A DNA stretch of 64,000 bases from Larix kaempferi (taxonomy: Eukaryota; Streptophyta; Pinopsida; Pinales; Pinaceae), in the NCBI GenBank assembly GCA_027924585.1, contig BSBM01000904.1, forward strand, positions 21,227,001-21,291,000, read 5' to 3'. The translations under genes and the position numbers were made by a program. Shown here one piece after another: positions 35,280-48,455 of the stretch; the stretch's first letter is position 1, and each line of letters opens with the position of its first letter. The notes below the pieces were generated by a model. The model saw only the letters and a program-made list of their open reading frames with translations. It had not been told where the DNA came from and made no database searches.

Positions 35280-38200
35280 CAGGCTAGAGTTTCACTTTGA
35301 CTGGACTTATATGAGATTCCCAAATTTGGTGCTTAAGTCCCCATTCCTCATGTGAATTGTCTCTTTAAGACGTTACCACTACTGCTTATATATTCTCTTG
35401 AGAGTCACTAGTAAGTTTGCAATTCCTTTAAGCTCGAGAGTCATCAGTGAGATCCTTTTAGATCACACCTCTCTTGATCTCCAGAAGGATATGAAGAAAT
35501 AATTGTGAGATCTTACTCATCTCAAACCATGCTTTTTCGATGGCTGCAGTTTGAAAAACACCATCCCCAAGTTAGTTAACGAACCACTTCTTGTTGGTGT
35601 ATTTGTATTTAGCATATTCTATCAAAAAAAACATGATTAATATGCCAAATATAAGCTTATCTTTACTCATGAAGTTGAAGTGGAGGCTGAGGTGGTTTTC
35701 CCCTTATCTAGAGGGATCTCCTCTGGTTGAGCACTTTCATTCACATAGGTGGTTATTCTCTTAAAGTTCTCCAAGTCTAGAGATCCATTCTCCATGCCAC
35801 TTATCTCTTCCACAGGTGTGTTGGCTTGTGAGGGCAGTGATATTGCGGTAGAGGACAAAGTCCAACATCTCCAAAACAAAAACATAAATGTCATTCATGC
35901 CATCAATGGAGTGGATCGCAACTTTTCCATGCGTCCATATTACCAAAACCCAATCTGAACCCAATGCTAAGTCTCCACCTTTCTTCATGGGTTTGTTCAT
36001 AACAACACCCTTAGACCCACGTTAGTCCACTTAAAATCCTGGTTCATACATGGTGGCCGATTCACTCCTACTCCAGGTTTTCTCTGATTGATGGTTGCAG
36101 ACTAATCCTGTGGTTTTATGGGATTTTGTTGAGACATGAAGTTTTGGCTAGACATCAAGTTTTTCAGAGTTAGCACCTTTTTCAAATCTAGGAAGTCCTC
36201 CATACTTGAAGGATAGGTAAATAACTTGGATCCGAGCCAACTTAAATTTGAACTGATCAGACCACAAAAAAAGGAACTTATATGATTATTTAAATGTCAT
36301 TTTAGTGATATAAATTATCACCGAAAAGAGTTGTGTATGTTTATACATAAGATTTATGTTAGTGGTGAACTAACCAACATGTTGACTAGCTATGAGATAG
36401 TTAGAATCCTAATGTGTAAAGGAGAAAATATGTCCAAAACATTAAGAGGATAATGAAGTGATATTAGTTTCTTATTATTTAATTGTGAATTCCAATATTT
36501 CTATGACTTGCGGGTGAGTGTGAGTTTTGATAGGAACTGCAAACTGCCCAAAAAATGGTTGTTCGATGACAAGACTCAAAGAATAGTGATTGAACAATAC
36601 GATTGATGAATGGTGTTGACCCTAGTGATGATATCAGGGGGGTGGAGGCATTTCCTACCGTTTATCCTCTAAACATGGAGCCATGATAGGGTTGTTTTTA
36701 GCCACACTCTTGAAGATGTGTAATGACGACTAACAGTTGCCTGCTAGAGAAGCTTGGTCAGTGTAATTGACACTTCCACTTGCGGGTTCTATTTGTGGTT
36801 AGGTAGGTATAGTTGATGCCACAACATATTGTAGCAAAGGACATGATGGAGAGGTCAGGTGATGGAAGTAGTGGTGACTAATTACTCGAGTATTTATGAT
36901 ATGGATGAGACCACGATGGGATTTGGATGGTGTTATTCCTTATGATTGTCTACTTTATATTCTTGATTATGCTTATCTAGTTAAGTTTCAATGTTATTGT
37001 ATAAATATTGATAAGTGATGAATGATTGTAGTGAGTGATTAATGATGCATTATTTAATGGTTCTTCAACATGTTGATTTGTGAACATATAAGAATTATGC
37101 ATTACGGCCATTAATTTTGTATTGCTAGTACCCACGCTAAAGACGTCTACATTAACCACGTATATGCCATTTCGTGAGTACATTAGTATAATTGGTTAGC
37201 ACATTAGTTATTAGTAACTTGATTGATTAATTATCAAAGTATTACATATAGGTTGAAAGTGTAAATAAATGTTGAAATATATATACATATATATTGTAGT
37301 ATGGTTTTGTTGACTTATTTAATATATTTTAGATTTAAATAAATTGCTTGGTTTATTAAATGATATATATAAGTCTATACATATAATAACATTAAACATC
37401 CTCTTTTAAGATAATATGAATATATGTAAATATATAGATAAATATGCATAATATAATTTATAGTATATATATGTGTGTGAGGATAATAAAAATAAATGAG
37501 TAGATAGATATGCATAGATTTGGGGATAAGATTCACATGAGTGCATTTAAGGGTAGTATGACAATGGAGATTTTTGCGCCCAAATTTCAACTTATTATTT
37601 TAATTTAATTCAATGTTTGTTATTTTGAGTAATTGCAAATGCCATTTGTTTTAATAATTGTATATTGATTTTGATTAAATCTTTGATGAGGAGGTGGGGA
37701 GTATTTTCGATAAATAGGGACTTGAGATTGGAAGAGGGGTTTCTTTTTCCTCAGAGGATGTTTTGGAGGTTGAGGGTTTTGAGAAGTCGGGAAGAGTTTG
37801 AAGAACTCTCGGAGGAATTACTATATTTTTTGGTGCACATCATTATCCTTTGTGGATCACTATTCTTTGAGTCATGGGCATAGAGGTCCAGTGTACCGAA
37901 AGGAAGTTTCTTGGAGTTAGGATGCCGATGAGGCTTCTAGTTGGTAGGGTAGTATAATTCCATTTTGGTCATTGGACAAGGGAGAAGATAGAGGCTCGCA
38001 TCAATTGAGCTTCTTCATTATCCTTGAATGAAATCAATTTTTTATTGAGGTATTCTTCTTGTGAATTTGAGTAGCTTATATATTGTTGTAGTTTCATTTC
38101 TTTATATGTTATTTCATGATAGTGAACTGCGAACAATATTTTAGTTAATGTTTTAATGTAGAATGATTAATAGTTAATAAATCATGTAGATTTGCTTATT

Positions 38201-38740
38201 TTTCACCCTCTTTAAAATTTGTGAATCGACAATGATATAATTAGTTAAAATAATAATTAACGGTAAACACCCAATCAAGGCGTAATAAACCTTGATGGGC
38301 ATTACAAAAGGACACAGGAGAATTGAAACTAAAAATGAATTGTTTAATATGATAAAAGAACATAGTGATACCTATAATCAATAGTTACTAAGATTATTGA
38401 CGTATGGATGAGCGTTCATTTTTTAGGTAACTTATGAATGAATAAAAGTTGACAATAAACTTTAGTAGCCTTATATAGGAAGTAAATACAATTTTGTTGT
38501 ACCAGTTATCCCCTTATAGGAAGGTTTGGAAAAAAAATGATAAAATAAAAGAGACAATGATAATTTCAAATCTATAAAACAATCAACCTTATTAAAAATT
38601 ATTCTTCAAAATTTAATAAATTTGAACTATATTCGTGTATGTAAAGCTTAAAATTCCAATAGTATAATAATTATTGTTTTTTTTTCATTATTTTCACGAT
38701 TGATTAAAAAGTTTTTACAATAGATCAAAAGTTTATTAGA
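35280..38740. other. Gene-poor stretch
   Basis: Apart from the relic at 35667-36000, no gene is supported. Bases 36040-36110 weakly resemble the copia right-edge block (CACTCCTACTCCAGGTTTTCTCTG). Bases 37665-37883 are open on the + strand with no recognisable domain. The region 37200-37500 is very AT-rich. Confidence 0.35.
35667..36000 (-). pseudogene. Unidentified coding relic, frameshifted
   Basis: The - strand reads MNKPMKKGGDLALGSDWVLV, then IHSIDGMNDIYVFVLEMLDF. After a shift near 35830 it continues SQANTPVEEISGMENGSLDL, KRITTYVNESAQPEEIPLD and ends STSTS-stop. The two frames join into a protein-like tail of roughly 110-140 residues. I recognise no family. It may be part of a retroelement polyprotein or a captured gene. 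Confidence 0.3.
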
Positions 38741-39822
38741 CTTGGTAGAAACATAACAATTATTTGTGGAACTTGTGATAAGTACTTACAACATATAGCT
38801 TTGATACCTATTTAAAAAATTGAAACAATATATTGCTTTGAAGCTATTGTTCCACATCAATTTCAGTTAACTAATAGTCCATTTTTCTTGACAACGGAAG
38901 TACTCCATAGGACAACAAAGGCACTCCATTATTCTTGAAAACATAGGAACTCAAACCAAATCTAGCAACAACCACTTAAGAAAAACTACTCATAGGAAAT
39001 TCGAAGAAAACACCCTTTCACCACCCAGAATAACCATAGAAAAAGAATCTACACAGATAAATAAGAAAACCAAAAGTGGGTCGCCAAAACTCACGCTAGA
39101 CAGAACCACAACAAAGCCAGAAGCGGTTTGCTAAACCACAACCCTCCGAAAATACTCGCAAGCATGCCTAGAACATAATAACCACACAACAAACCAAAAA
39201 AACCATAGCAAAATCCCACAAAATCACAATTAGAACCATGTGCGTGCCCTAATCCGCACTTATTACCTCCACCTCATGTCCCTTGGTAGAAACATAACAA
39301 TTATTTGTGGAACTTGTGATAAGTACTTACAACATATAGCTTTGATACCTATTTAAAAAATTGAAACAATATATTGCTTTGAAGCTATTGTTCCACATCA
39401 ATTTCAGTTAACTAATAGTCCATTTTTCTTGACAACGGAAGTACTCCATAGGACAACAAAGGCACTCCATTATTCTTGAAAACATAGGAACTCAAACCAA
39501 ATCTAGCAACAACCACTTAAGAAAAACTACTCATAGGAAATTCGAAGAAAACACCCTTTCACCACCCAGAATAACCATAGAAAAAGAATCTACACAGATA
39601 AATAAGAAAACCAAAAGTGGGTCGCCAAAACTCACGCTAGACAGAACCACAACAAAGCCAGAAGCGGTTTGCTAAACCACAACCCTCCGAAAATACTCGC
39701 AAGCATGCCTAGAACATAATAACCACACAACAAACCAAAAAAACCATAGCAAAATCCCACAAAATCACAATTAGAACCATGTGCGTGCCCTAATCCGCAC
39801 TTATTACCTCCACCTCATGTCC
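38741..39822. repeat. 541-bp perfect tandem duplication
   Basis: 38741-39281 and 39282-39822 appear identical base for base by eye. CTTG occurs at both ends and at the junction (4-bp microhomology). No gene is inside. Part of the unit (about 39070-39240) belongs to a repeat family seen again at 41220-41640. Confidence 0.85.
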
Positions 39823-41990
39823 CTTGCAGCTAATGCCCCCTTGCCACCAGTCAATGCACTCTATCAATTGAGGTGGGCATCAACCTTAACCATACTCCAT
39901 GATCAGTACAAAACCACTTGCACCCAAATTCCTGTCCAACTAGCCCAACATTAAACAACCGCACCCAAACATCGCAAATTAAATCCACTCGTGCCCAAAC
40001 TCTTGTGCAACCTTGCCAACATTAAAATCATTCACACCCAAATGCTTGTCCATCCAACCCAATATTAAAACCACCCACACCCAAACTCCTACCCTATACC
40101 AATACCCTAGCTTGCACCCAAAGTCCTGGTCGGCATGTGTCCGGTTAGCCCAACATTAATACTACCCATCACGTTGGAAACGAAACACCCATCAACAAAA
40201 CATAGCCAAACACCTATCGACCATGCAAAACGTCGAAACCTATCATAAAAGTGCTTAAAAAAAGACAACACGAAAAAATACAATATATGATAGAAAATAA
40301 AACTCAACACTTGATGTCCCTGCTATGTAGAGACATAATAAGAGACATAATAAAACTAAAGGCTTGATGTACTTTCTTTGAATGAACATAAAAACGATCC
40401 AAAATAAAACTCAAGGCTTGTTGTCCCTTCTATGTAGGGACATAAAAAACTAAAACCTACTCTAGTCACTTGATAACCCAAAAACTACAATCATTACACA
40501 TAGATATCATTATGTGGCTTGTGGTAGCTTTGCCATTACACCAGCACATGGCAAATACCCATACAATTAACCTCTAGCCACATCCCTAGGATGATCAAAA
40601 CAATGCATTCAGAACACATGGTGTCATCCTAAGTCACTTGATTTGTGGTTGTCTTCATGTTTGATACCCATGAATTCTAAGAAAAAATCGATAGTGCAAA
40701 ACAATTTGATAAAAGTTGGGATAAAATTCGGCATTAAGCTTAAGGAATCATATATTTCAAAATTTGAATTTAATTCAAATCTAAACAAATTTAATCCAAA
40801 TTTATTCGACATTTATGTTTAAAACTTCTTCGATTCATGTGAACAAGTTCAACAAACTTAAACAAATTGTTGAAGAATGTATAAAATTCATTGAATTTCA
40901 AATTTTAAAAATTAAGTTTAGTCAATGCAGTAAAACTACAAATTCTTTGTGGTGAAAACCCACATTAGATTCAAATTAACTCAAAGGCCTACACATTTAA
41001 GCCTAGAACTATATAAAAATCATAACCAACAACAACACACTAAAAAAAACAAAATAAATGAAAGAATCTCCGAACCACAATGAACCACATAGACCTCACT
41101 CCATAGGCACATACACATTATGTTAATATTTCACCCCTTTGTCATGGGATTCTTTTCCAGTATGCATCTCAAAAAGAAAAAGAAAACGCTCCCGCCAACC
41201 AGAAGAACCGCATAGAAAGAACCCTCCACAGAAGTGCGTCGCCAAAATCCACGCTAGACAGAACCATAGAAAAACTGGAAGTTGGTTGCTAAGCCACGAC
41301 CCTTCCAAAATACTTGCAAGAAGGCCCATAACATAGTAACCACACAACAAACTAGGAAAACCACAACAAAATCCCACAAAATCACAACCAGAAGCGGCTC
41401 GCTAAAACCCATGCTAGACATTTAACCATAGTAAAACCAGAAGTTGGTCGCTAAAACAAAACCCTCCCAAAATACCTGCTAGTAGGCCAAGAACATAGTA
41501 ACCACACAACAAACTAGAAAAACCCACAAACATAATCCACATTAGATAGAACCATAGAAAACTAAAAGCAGGTCGCTAAACCACGACCCTCCCAAAATAC
41601 CTGCACGCAGGCCCAAAACCACATGCATACCGTAATTCACACTTATTACCTCCCCTTCGCGTCCCCTATAGTTGACGTCCCCTCACCGCCACCTTGTGTA
41701 ATCTAATAATCGAGGCGGGTGTCAACCTTAACTAGACTCCATTAAAACCTAGCACCACCCGCACCCAAAGTCTTGTCCAACCCAACATTAAAACCACCCA
41801 CACCTGAAGTCTTGTTCAACCAACCCAACAATAAAACCACCTGTCAACACATACAAGTATCGCATTAAACAAAGACATTACGAAAAATATAAAATAAATG
41901 ATAGAAAAATAAAACTCAATGCTTGATGTTGTGGCATGTCGACATAACAAGAGAAATAGCTGCAAAGCAGTTAGTCCCTGCTTTAAAATT
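39823..41990. repeat. Degenerate repeat family, two related blocks
   Basis: Bases 39903-40165 hold about five or six imperfect roughly 50-bp units around CACCCAAACTCCTGTCCAAC and CCCAACATTAAAACCACC. The same family recurs at 41746-41840. Bases 41220-41640 hold about three imperfect roughly 150-bp units around CGCTAGACAGAACCA and ACCCTCCCAAAATACCTGC, related to part of the 541-bp unit. No gene is seen on either strand. The family is not recognised. Confidence 0.55.
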
Positions 41991-43893
41991 AAGTTTATAT
42001 TTTGTTTAATTGATAAAGAAATAAAACATTTATTAAAAAAATCATATATAATTATTATGATGGTTATTGATATAAAATAGAAGAAAATTAAAATGCCATA
42101 AAAAAATATTAATTTTTTAAAAATGAAAATGAACTTGTTCAATTAATTATCTTTAAACTATATATTTAGTTTTAAGAAAATATTGGTTTTTGTAAAGTAA
42201 AAATAAATTTGTCCAATTAGTGAACTTTTTTTCACTTTTTCCATTTTATTACAAAATGTAAAAACAAATGATTTGAATTATTTATTAAATTTTATTCTAA
42301 TTCAATAAAAAAAAAGCTCGGCTATATAAAAAATTGAATCTTAATGAGTTCCAAGCAACCTATTTTAATGTGAATATGGTCTATAACAATATAGTATTCT
42401 ACTTTGAAAAATAAATTTGTGTAAAAAGTTCTTCCTTCTCATTGTTTAAGTTTGAAAAAATAGTTTTATGGAAAACCATGTATATTGTTAATTAGCGTGC
42501 ACATCAGACTAGGAAATTAATGCATTTTTATTAATAATAATTTTTCTCATTGTTGACCAAAAACAGTGTATATGTCCAACTGAAATATACAATAAGGATA
42601 TGGTTTGAATTTGATGAGTATAAGATTATACGATCTTATTAATTTACTTTAATATGTTCTTTTATCATTTACTTTTATCTATATAATGAGGAAATATATT
42701 TATTATATAATGGGTCATGAGTGACAGCTAATAAAATAAACTAATAATTTATACTTATAATCACTTTGTATTACCCATGTGGAAATAACTTATAATCACC
42801 CCTCAATCCCTTGTATTACTTTTTTTTTTTTAATGTTATATCGTCCTGACCCATGGGATTTCTCATTATAGGTGATTGGTATTACCCATGTGGAAATAAC
42901 TTATAATCACCCCTCAATCCCTTGTATAACTCTTTTTTTAATGTTATATCATCCTGACCCATGGAATTTCCCATGATAGGTGATTACCAATCTATTTAAC
43001 ATTTATGTGATAACACATTTAATACATCACAACTAAAATCAGGCTATCAATCTATGTTACATTTATGTTGGAAGTGCACTCTTCATGGAAACTGCAGCTC
43101 AAAATATATAAAAGTTAGGATATATACCTTCTAGTGGGCCATATTTCATTGATAAAACAATCAATCTTATCTCATAAAAGTAAATATAAGGTCAACAAAA
43201 TAATATACATCAATTCACTATATTATATGCATATGCCTCTTTAAATTTTATTGCTTTGAAAAAGGAACATAATAACTAATTTTAGTTTTCATTATAATAA
43301 TTTATTAAGTCATCATCTTTTATACTTAAAAAAATAACAAACAATGAAACCGAAAATTAATAGTAATAAACAATGAAATTTAACTTATGAAGTAATTCTA
43401 AAGTCAACAAAGTAATATATATCGATTCATCGATTCAGTGTTTTATCATATTCATATACTTCTTTACATTTTATTCAAGGTCCTAGAAGGGAATATAATA
43501 AAAAATTCCGGTTCTCTTTATTATTCTGTAAAACAAATATAAGCCTTCAAGCTTTTAGCAAAAAAACCAAAGATATGTGTATTGAAATTACTAAATTTAA
43601 TTATTTTATCATAAAGGATAAGTATACCTTTATCTCCATAAAGTAACTTATATGGAACGCAAATATATTGCTAATCAAATAAATTAGCAATACCGTCAAT
43701 GAGGGCGAGGAGGACGCCATAGCAGAATGAAGTAGCTAATTGGCAGCATACCATCATTTTTTTCTGAGCTTAAACCCGTGTTTAATCCCGTGCTTACGCC
43801 CTAAGGAAAAATGGTTTTAAAATGATTAACCGACAGAAATATAAATTCAGTGCGACGTGGGATCCTGCATAGCAGGTACATTGGATACGGCAT
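41991..43893. other. AT-rich stretch with one tandem duplication
   Basis: No gene seen. An imperfect 111-bp tandem duplication starts at 42771 and 42882 (TTACCCATGTGGAAATAACT). A CCTGC-ATA-GCAGG inverted repeat lies at about 43864-43876. Confidence 0.45.
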
Positions 43894-44237
43894 TAAATGC
43901 GGATATGCAAGGATGTGGGACCTTCGGTATGATTGATATCTACATGTCAATTTTTTAAAAATTTAAATTTATTTTAATTTTAAATTATTTTTAATATCTG
44001 ACAATTCCCCTCACACCAAGGGTATATTGTCAAATCAATCTTCTTAACCAATGATAAAACAAAAATTTCAAATTTCAATAAATTTATAAATCTTTTTAAT
44101 TTCCAAAAAATTAAATTTAATATTTATATTTTTAAAAACCTTATAAAACTTTTGATATAAAGAGCTGTTAATCTAAAGTCAACGCATTTAGATGACCAAT
44201 CGATTGCTAAAATCCCTGCTACGCAGGGACTAATAAA
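43894..44237. repeat. 344-bp direct repeat, left copy
   Basis: Begins TAAATGCGGATATGCAAGG and ends with a perfect hairpin (TCCCTGC-TAC-GCAGGGA) followed by CTAATAAA. It matches 46133-46476 over its whole length with roughly nine differences by eye. No TG...CA ends, no terminal inverted repeat. Confidence 0.8.
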
Positions 44238-46132
44238 TTATGGTTGAATTAAGAAATAGATGCAGATGATTTCTAAATATTACTTGTGGCTATAATTCCT
44301 AGTTTGAATAGTTGAATAAACGGATCATAGGATGTAGTGAATAGTTGGGTGAAAGGTAGAACCTTGAACATCTCAGAAAAGTGTTATTTACAACTGTCAC
44401 CGCCTCTAGTATTGCAAAACTGTTCACTAAATTTAGTAATTAATATGAAAACCAAACATGTAGGTCAAGCAAGACCCCCTACCATGTTTTTATTGTTTGG
44501 AAAAATAAACCCGTGGATCTAGATAAATCCAAGTCGTGTTTAATAGATATCCAGTATCGCAGATGTAGAAAGATCGAATCCCTGGACTGGGTCATTTCGA
44601 CTAAGACCTCTCCTTACGGCCGTAAATCCCAAAGAAGATCTAAACCCTGTCATGGAGTGAGGAACAACTTTCGAACAAAATTATAAAACCTTGGGAAGGG
44701 TCTCGCAAATGCCCTAAGACTAGGGTTCATTCTTAAGTTAGCCTAGTAAAATGTTTAAGTTCTTAAAGAAAAGTATACAGCATTCATGGTACTGATTTTG
44801 AAAGTAAACCCTAATTTCATTGCCAAGGTTGGGACGAATTTTATAGTAGGTTAAATGCTTTAACCATGAATGGGGTATGAAAATAACTTATAGAAACCCT
44901 AGTCTGAAAGATGACTTGCTCTATAAAAGAAAAGAACCTACAGTTCAATTTTTTTAAGTCTCCTAGCATTGCAGTACACAGCACGCCTTTAAATTATGGA
45001 CTTCTCTTCCTTCAATAGAAATTCATACACTTACTAAGTAAAATTCTAAGTAAAACATCCTTTAGGAAAAACTCTTGAGAGTAAGAACTCTAAGTAAAGA
45101 GGGTCGATGCCCTTGCCCAGAAAGTTTAGAATTGAAGTTTGTGCATACGATCTCGAGTTCAAAGACTCGTCATTATTGTAAAACTGGTGTCTCTCAATAT
45201 TTTCTTACAACCATAGTAAGTGAAGTATAAACTATGCATGCCCAATCAGTTTATGCCCAGACCAGTTAATTAGTAACAGAATGATGATGCATAATGAAAT
45301 AAGAATATTACAGTTTACTTTTAATATAAAAAAGGGAGACGAGTTCTGTATCGATTTCCAAAAAGCAGCTTGGAAACTTTAAACCCGTTAGAAAAAATCA
45401 AGACACTGTGTACAGATACTTTTTCCATGGAATACAGTACCAGGTCGTAAATAATAACAACGAAATGAGAAGTCATTGTGTTATTGTCTCGTCTAAACCT
45501 CTATCTAAGTCACGGCCATCCCGATAGACCCCCTTTTAAGACTCAAATTTTCCACCTCGGAATCCTTCTACTGGAACAAGCTTAGTGAATTTTGCTTACC
45601 CGAGGAGCAAATTCTTCTCCTTGCCTCGTATCAGAGTAACCCACGAGCAAGCTGCCTTTTCACGCAAATTTTCAGAGTTAGATCTTGAGCAATTAAAAAA
45701 AAGGAACCCTTCCCTCAAAGGGATTCTCATAAACTGAATACAGCAGTAAGGAGAAAGGACTTACCAGATTTAGGGAGGAGATTATCTTACGAGCCACTGA
45801 AGCTGTTTTGAACCTTCCTTCTACGAGTGGTAACCTTCCTTTGTAAACCTCTTTTCCTCCCGAAACTTAAGAGTGTAAGAGAGCTATAGCGTTGAACCGT
45901 AACAACTTTGGCCAAGAGTTTTCTAGAGTGGTGTTCGCAATGATGAAGGGATTAGGGAATTTCAGTACAAACCTTGAAATATCTGCCAGGATTAGGTTCG
46001 AAGAGTAACAACTCTCGAAGGGTTGAGTAGTTATTAGTCTGACAAACTTGTACAGGATAAAACCCCGCGAAATGCCAACAGTCATTACAGTACTCAATTT
46101 AAGTCAGAGTTATCATGACAGCCCTTTATTAG
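44238..46132. other. 1.9-kb unknown segment between the 344-bp repeats
   Basis: No open frame longer than about 76 codons and no recognised domain. I found no primer-binding site or polypurine tract at the inner edges of the flanking repeats. Base composition is less AT-rich than the flanks (for example 44560-44720 and 45500-45900). Confidence 0.4.
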
Positions 46133-46476
46133 TAAATGCGGATATGCAAGGATGTGGGACCTTCGGTTTGATTGATATCCACATGTCAATTTTTTAAAAA
46201 TTTAAATTTATTTTAATTTTAAATTATTTTTAATATCTGACAATTCCTCTCACACCAGGGGTATATTGTCAAATCAATCTTCTTAACCAATGATAAAACA
46301 AAATTTTCAAATTTCAATAAATTTATAAATCTTTTTAATTTCCAAAAAATTAAATTTAATATTTATATTTTTAAAGACCTTATAAAACTTTTGATAGAAA
46401 GAGCTGTTAATCTAAAGTCAACGCATTTAGATGATCAATCGATTGCTAAAATCCATGCTAAGCAGGGACTAATAAA
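46133..46476. repeat. 344-bp direct repeat, right copy
   Basis: Same length as the left copy. The terminal hairpin is weakened by two changes (CCATGCTAAGCAGGG), so only part of the stem remains. Confidence 0.8.
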
Positions 46477-48455
46477 AGTGTCATTGTATACATATTATCA
46501 ATGTGAATTTTTAAACAATCACACTATTAATGACAAATGTTAGTTACTTTCATAAAAATGAAAAACTCAAAGAAAATAAAAAATGGATTATTATACAAAG
46601 CTAAACCAACATAAATTCATTTATCAATACAGATATCAAAAATGGATTATTTTACTATTATTTTTACATCGATAGGTGTTTGATTGATTTTATGGGCATC
46701 TTTCAAAATTCAAAATAAAAAATTATAAAAAAAGAAATATAAACAATAAGTATTTGTTGATCCATGGATAACTTATTACTCATGCATGGATAGGAGTGAT
46801 AGGTAACCTATTTAACAAAAGAAGGTAACATGTAGCTAAGGCTATTACAACTAAGCATGGAGAACAAGTAACAATAACTTGTTCATGGCACTTAACTTAT
46901 GACCTATCAATAACTTGTTCATGACACTTAACTTGTGACCGATCGGTGAACACAGGCCACAAATGAAGTGGTTGTGCTAGTCTTAGAATTTGGTGTGGAC
47001 TACCATCTATGCTTTTCTTAGATTGAAGGAGGATGGGACAAGTGTTCTCTCTAGATTTATTTTATGGGTGTCGTTCAAAATTAGAAATAAACAATTATAA
47101 AAAAGAAATATAAAAAATAACTGGTTGGTAGTTGATGCATGGATAACTCATAGTTCATGCATGGATAACATGTAGTGACAAACAACCCATTTAACTAAAG
47201 AAGATAACTTAACTTGTGACCTATGATCTTTTATTATTATTTATGTACTAAGTGTTTCCTTATAAAATTAGAAATCATTACAATTTATAAAAACAAGAAA
47301 ACCAAAAATAGAAATAATCTGAAAACCTTCATGTCTTTTATTATTGATTCTGTACTAAGTTTTTCAATGTAAGATTAGAAATCATTACACTTGTTTTTCA
47401 ATGTAAGATTAGAAATAACAATCCCCTGATAGCACTTTAAAGACAATGTACATAGAGTAAAAAAAATTGAATCTTTTCCTTCACTCCGACTTTCATCTTC
47501 TCTGCAAATAATGCCTTGGTTCAACAAACATATATAACAAATTTTCAATTAATTACAAGAAAAATAGAATGAGTGCTTACAATAGCTTAATAGCTCTAGA
47601 ACAATACATATAGGGTTTTTTCAAATTCCCCTACAAAAGTATGATGACAGGCATATTTTCTCATACAATACATCACATGGTTACATAAAGATGTAATACA
47701 AGAGCCCAGTAACGGAAAGTTCTCTGGTTATAGTTTAAACAAACATATATAACAAATTTCCAAATAATTACAAGAAAAATAGAGGGAGTGCTTACAATAG
47801 CTTAATAGAAGCTATTATGGAACAATACATATAAGGTCGTCTCAAATTCCCCTCCAAAAATATGATGAAGGGCATATTTTCTTTTACAATACATGACAAT
47901 AAATCGCATGGCTACAGAAGATCGTTATACAAGAGCCCAGTAACTGAAACTTCTCTGGTTATTTGGTTATAGTTTACAAGAGTTTGTGAAAATAAGGTGG
48001 CAGGTACTATACTGATATTCGCCATGATAATGGATTCTTATCATCTATCAATCTGAACAGCTCTTTTATAACTCGAACTATGCGATTTACATTATAATAT
48101 AATGGCCTTTTTCCCATTTCCAATAGTATAGTATTTCTGCTACCTTAACGGCCATAAACAATCTGAGTCTAATTAAGAATAATGAGTGTAACAGCTTCCA
48201 GGATAATATAACTCCTCTGATGTATGTTTCGCTTTGCTGTACATTCATTCATATTACAGTAACAGTTACCCTTAAGATAAAGCAGCTCTCTCTGCAGCCT
48301 ATAATGCAATTGCATCTGGCAAGATTCATGAGTATTGCTTTCATTAACTGTCTCCCAGGATATTATACCCTATCAAGGCTGAGAATGTGAATTTGAAGAG
48401 AGACTCAGTTGAACTCCTGTAAATTGTGACTTTAAGCGTACTACTGTTAATGGAA
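46477..48455. repeat. Downstream flank of the BELL gene with a 215-bp tandem duplication
   Basis: No other gene is visible. A roughly 215-bp imperfect tandem duplication starts at about 47526 and 47741 (AAACATATATAACAAATTT). The first few hundred bases below 48456 should hold the 3' UTR of the BELL mRNA, but I could not choose a polyadenylation site. Confidence 0.5.

Noticed and set aside
41123-41377. 84-codon hydrophobic open frame on the - strand
   Set aside because: It lies in the degenerate tandem repeat family and shows no domain.
38741-41990. CRISPR-like regular repeats
   Set aside because: Units are degenerate, without constant spacers, and the genome is eukaryotic.
44210-44237. Helitron 3' end (hairpin followed by CTAA)
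   Set aside because: The hairpin abuts CTAA more closely than usual, both copies share TAAA beyond it, and no TC 5' end was found.
44555-44610. tRNA-like text with a GATCGAATCCC block
   Set aside because: Only a B-box-like motif is present; no cloverleaf arms, A box or terminal features could be drawn.
43894-46476. LTR retrotransposon reading of the 344-bp repeats
   Set aside because: No TG...CA ends, primer-binding site, polypurine tract, target-site duplication or pol text; kept only as a repeat pair.
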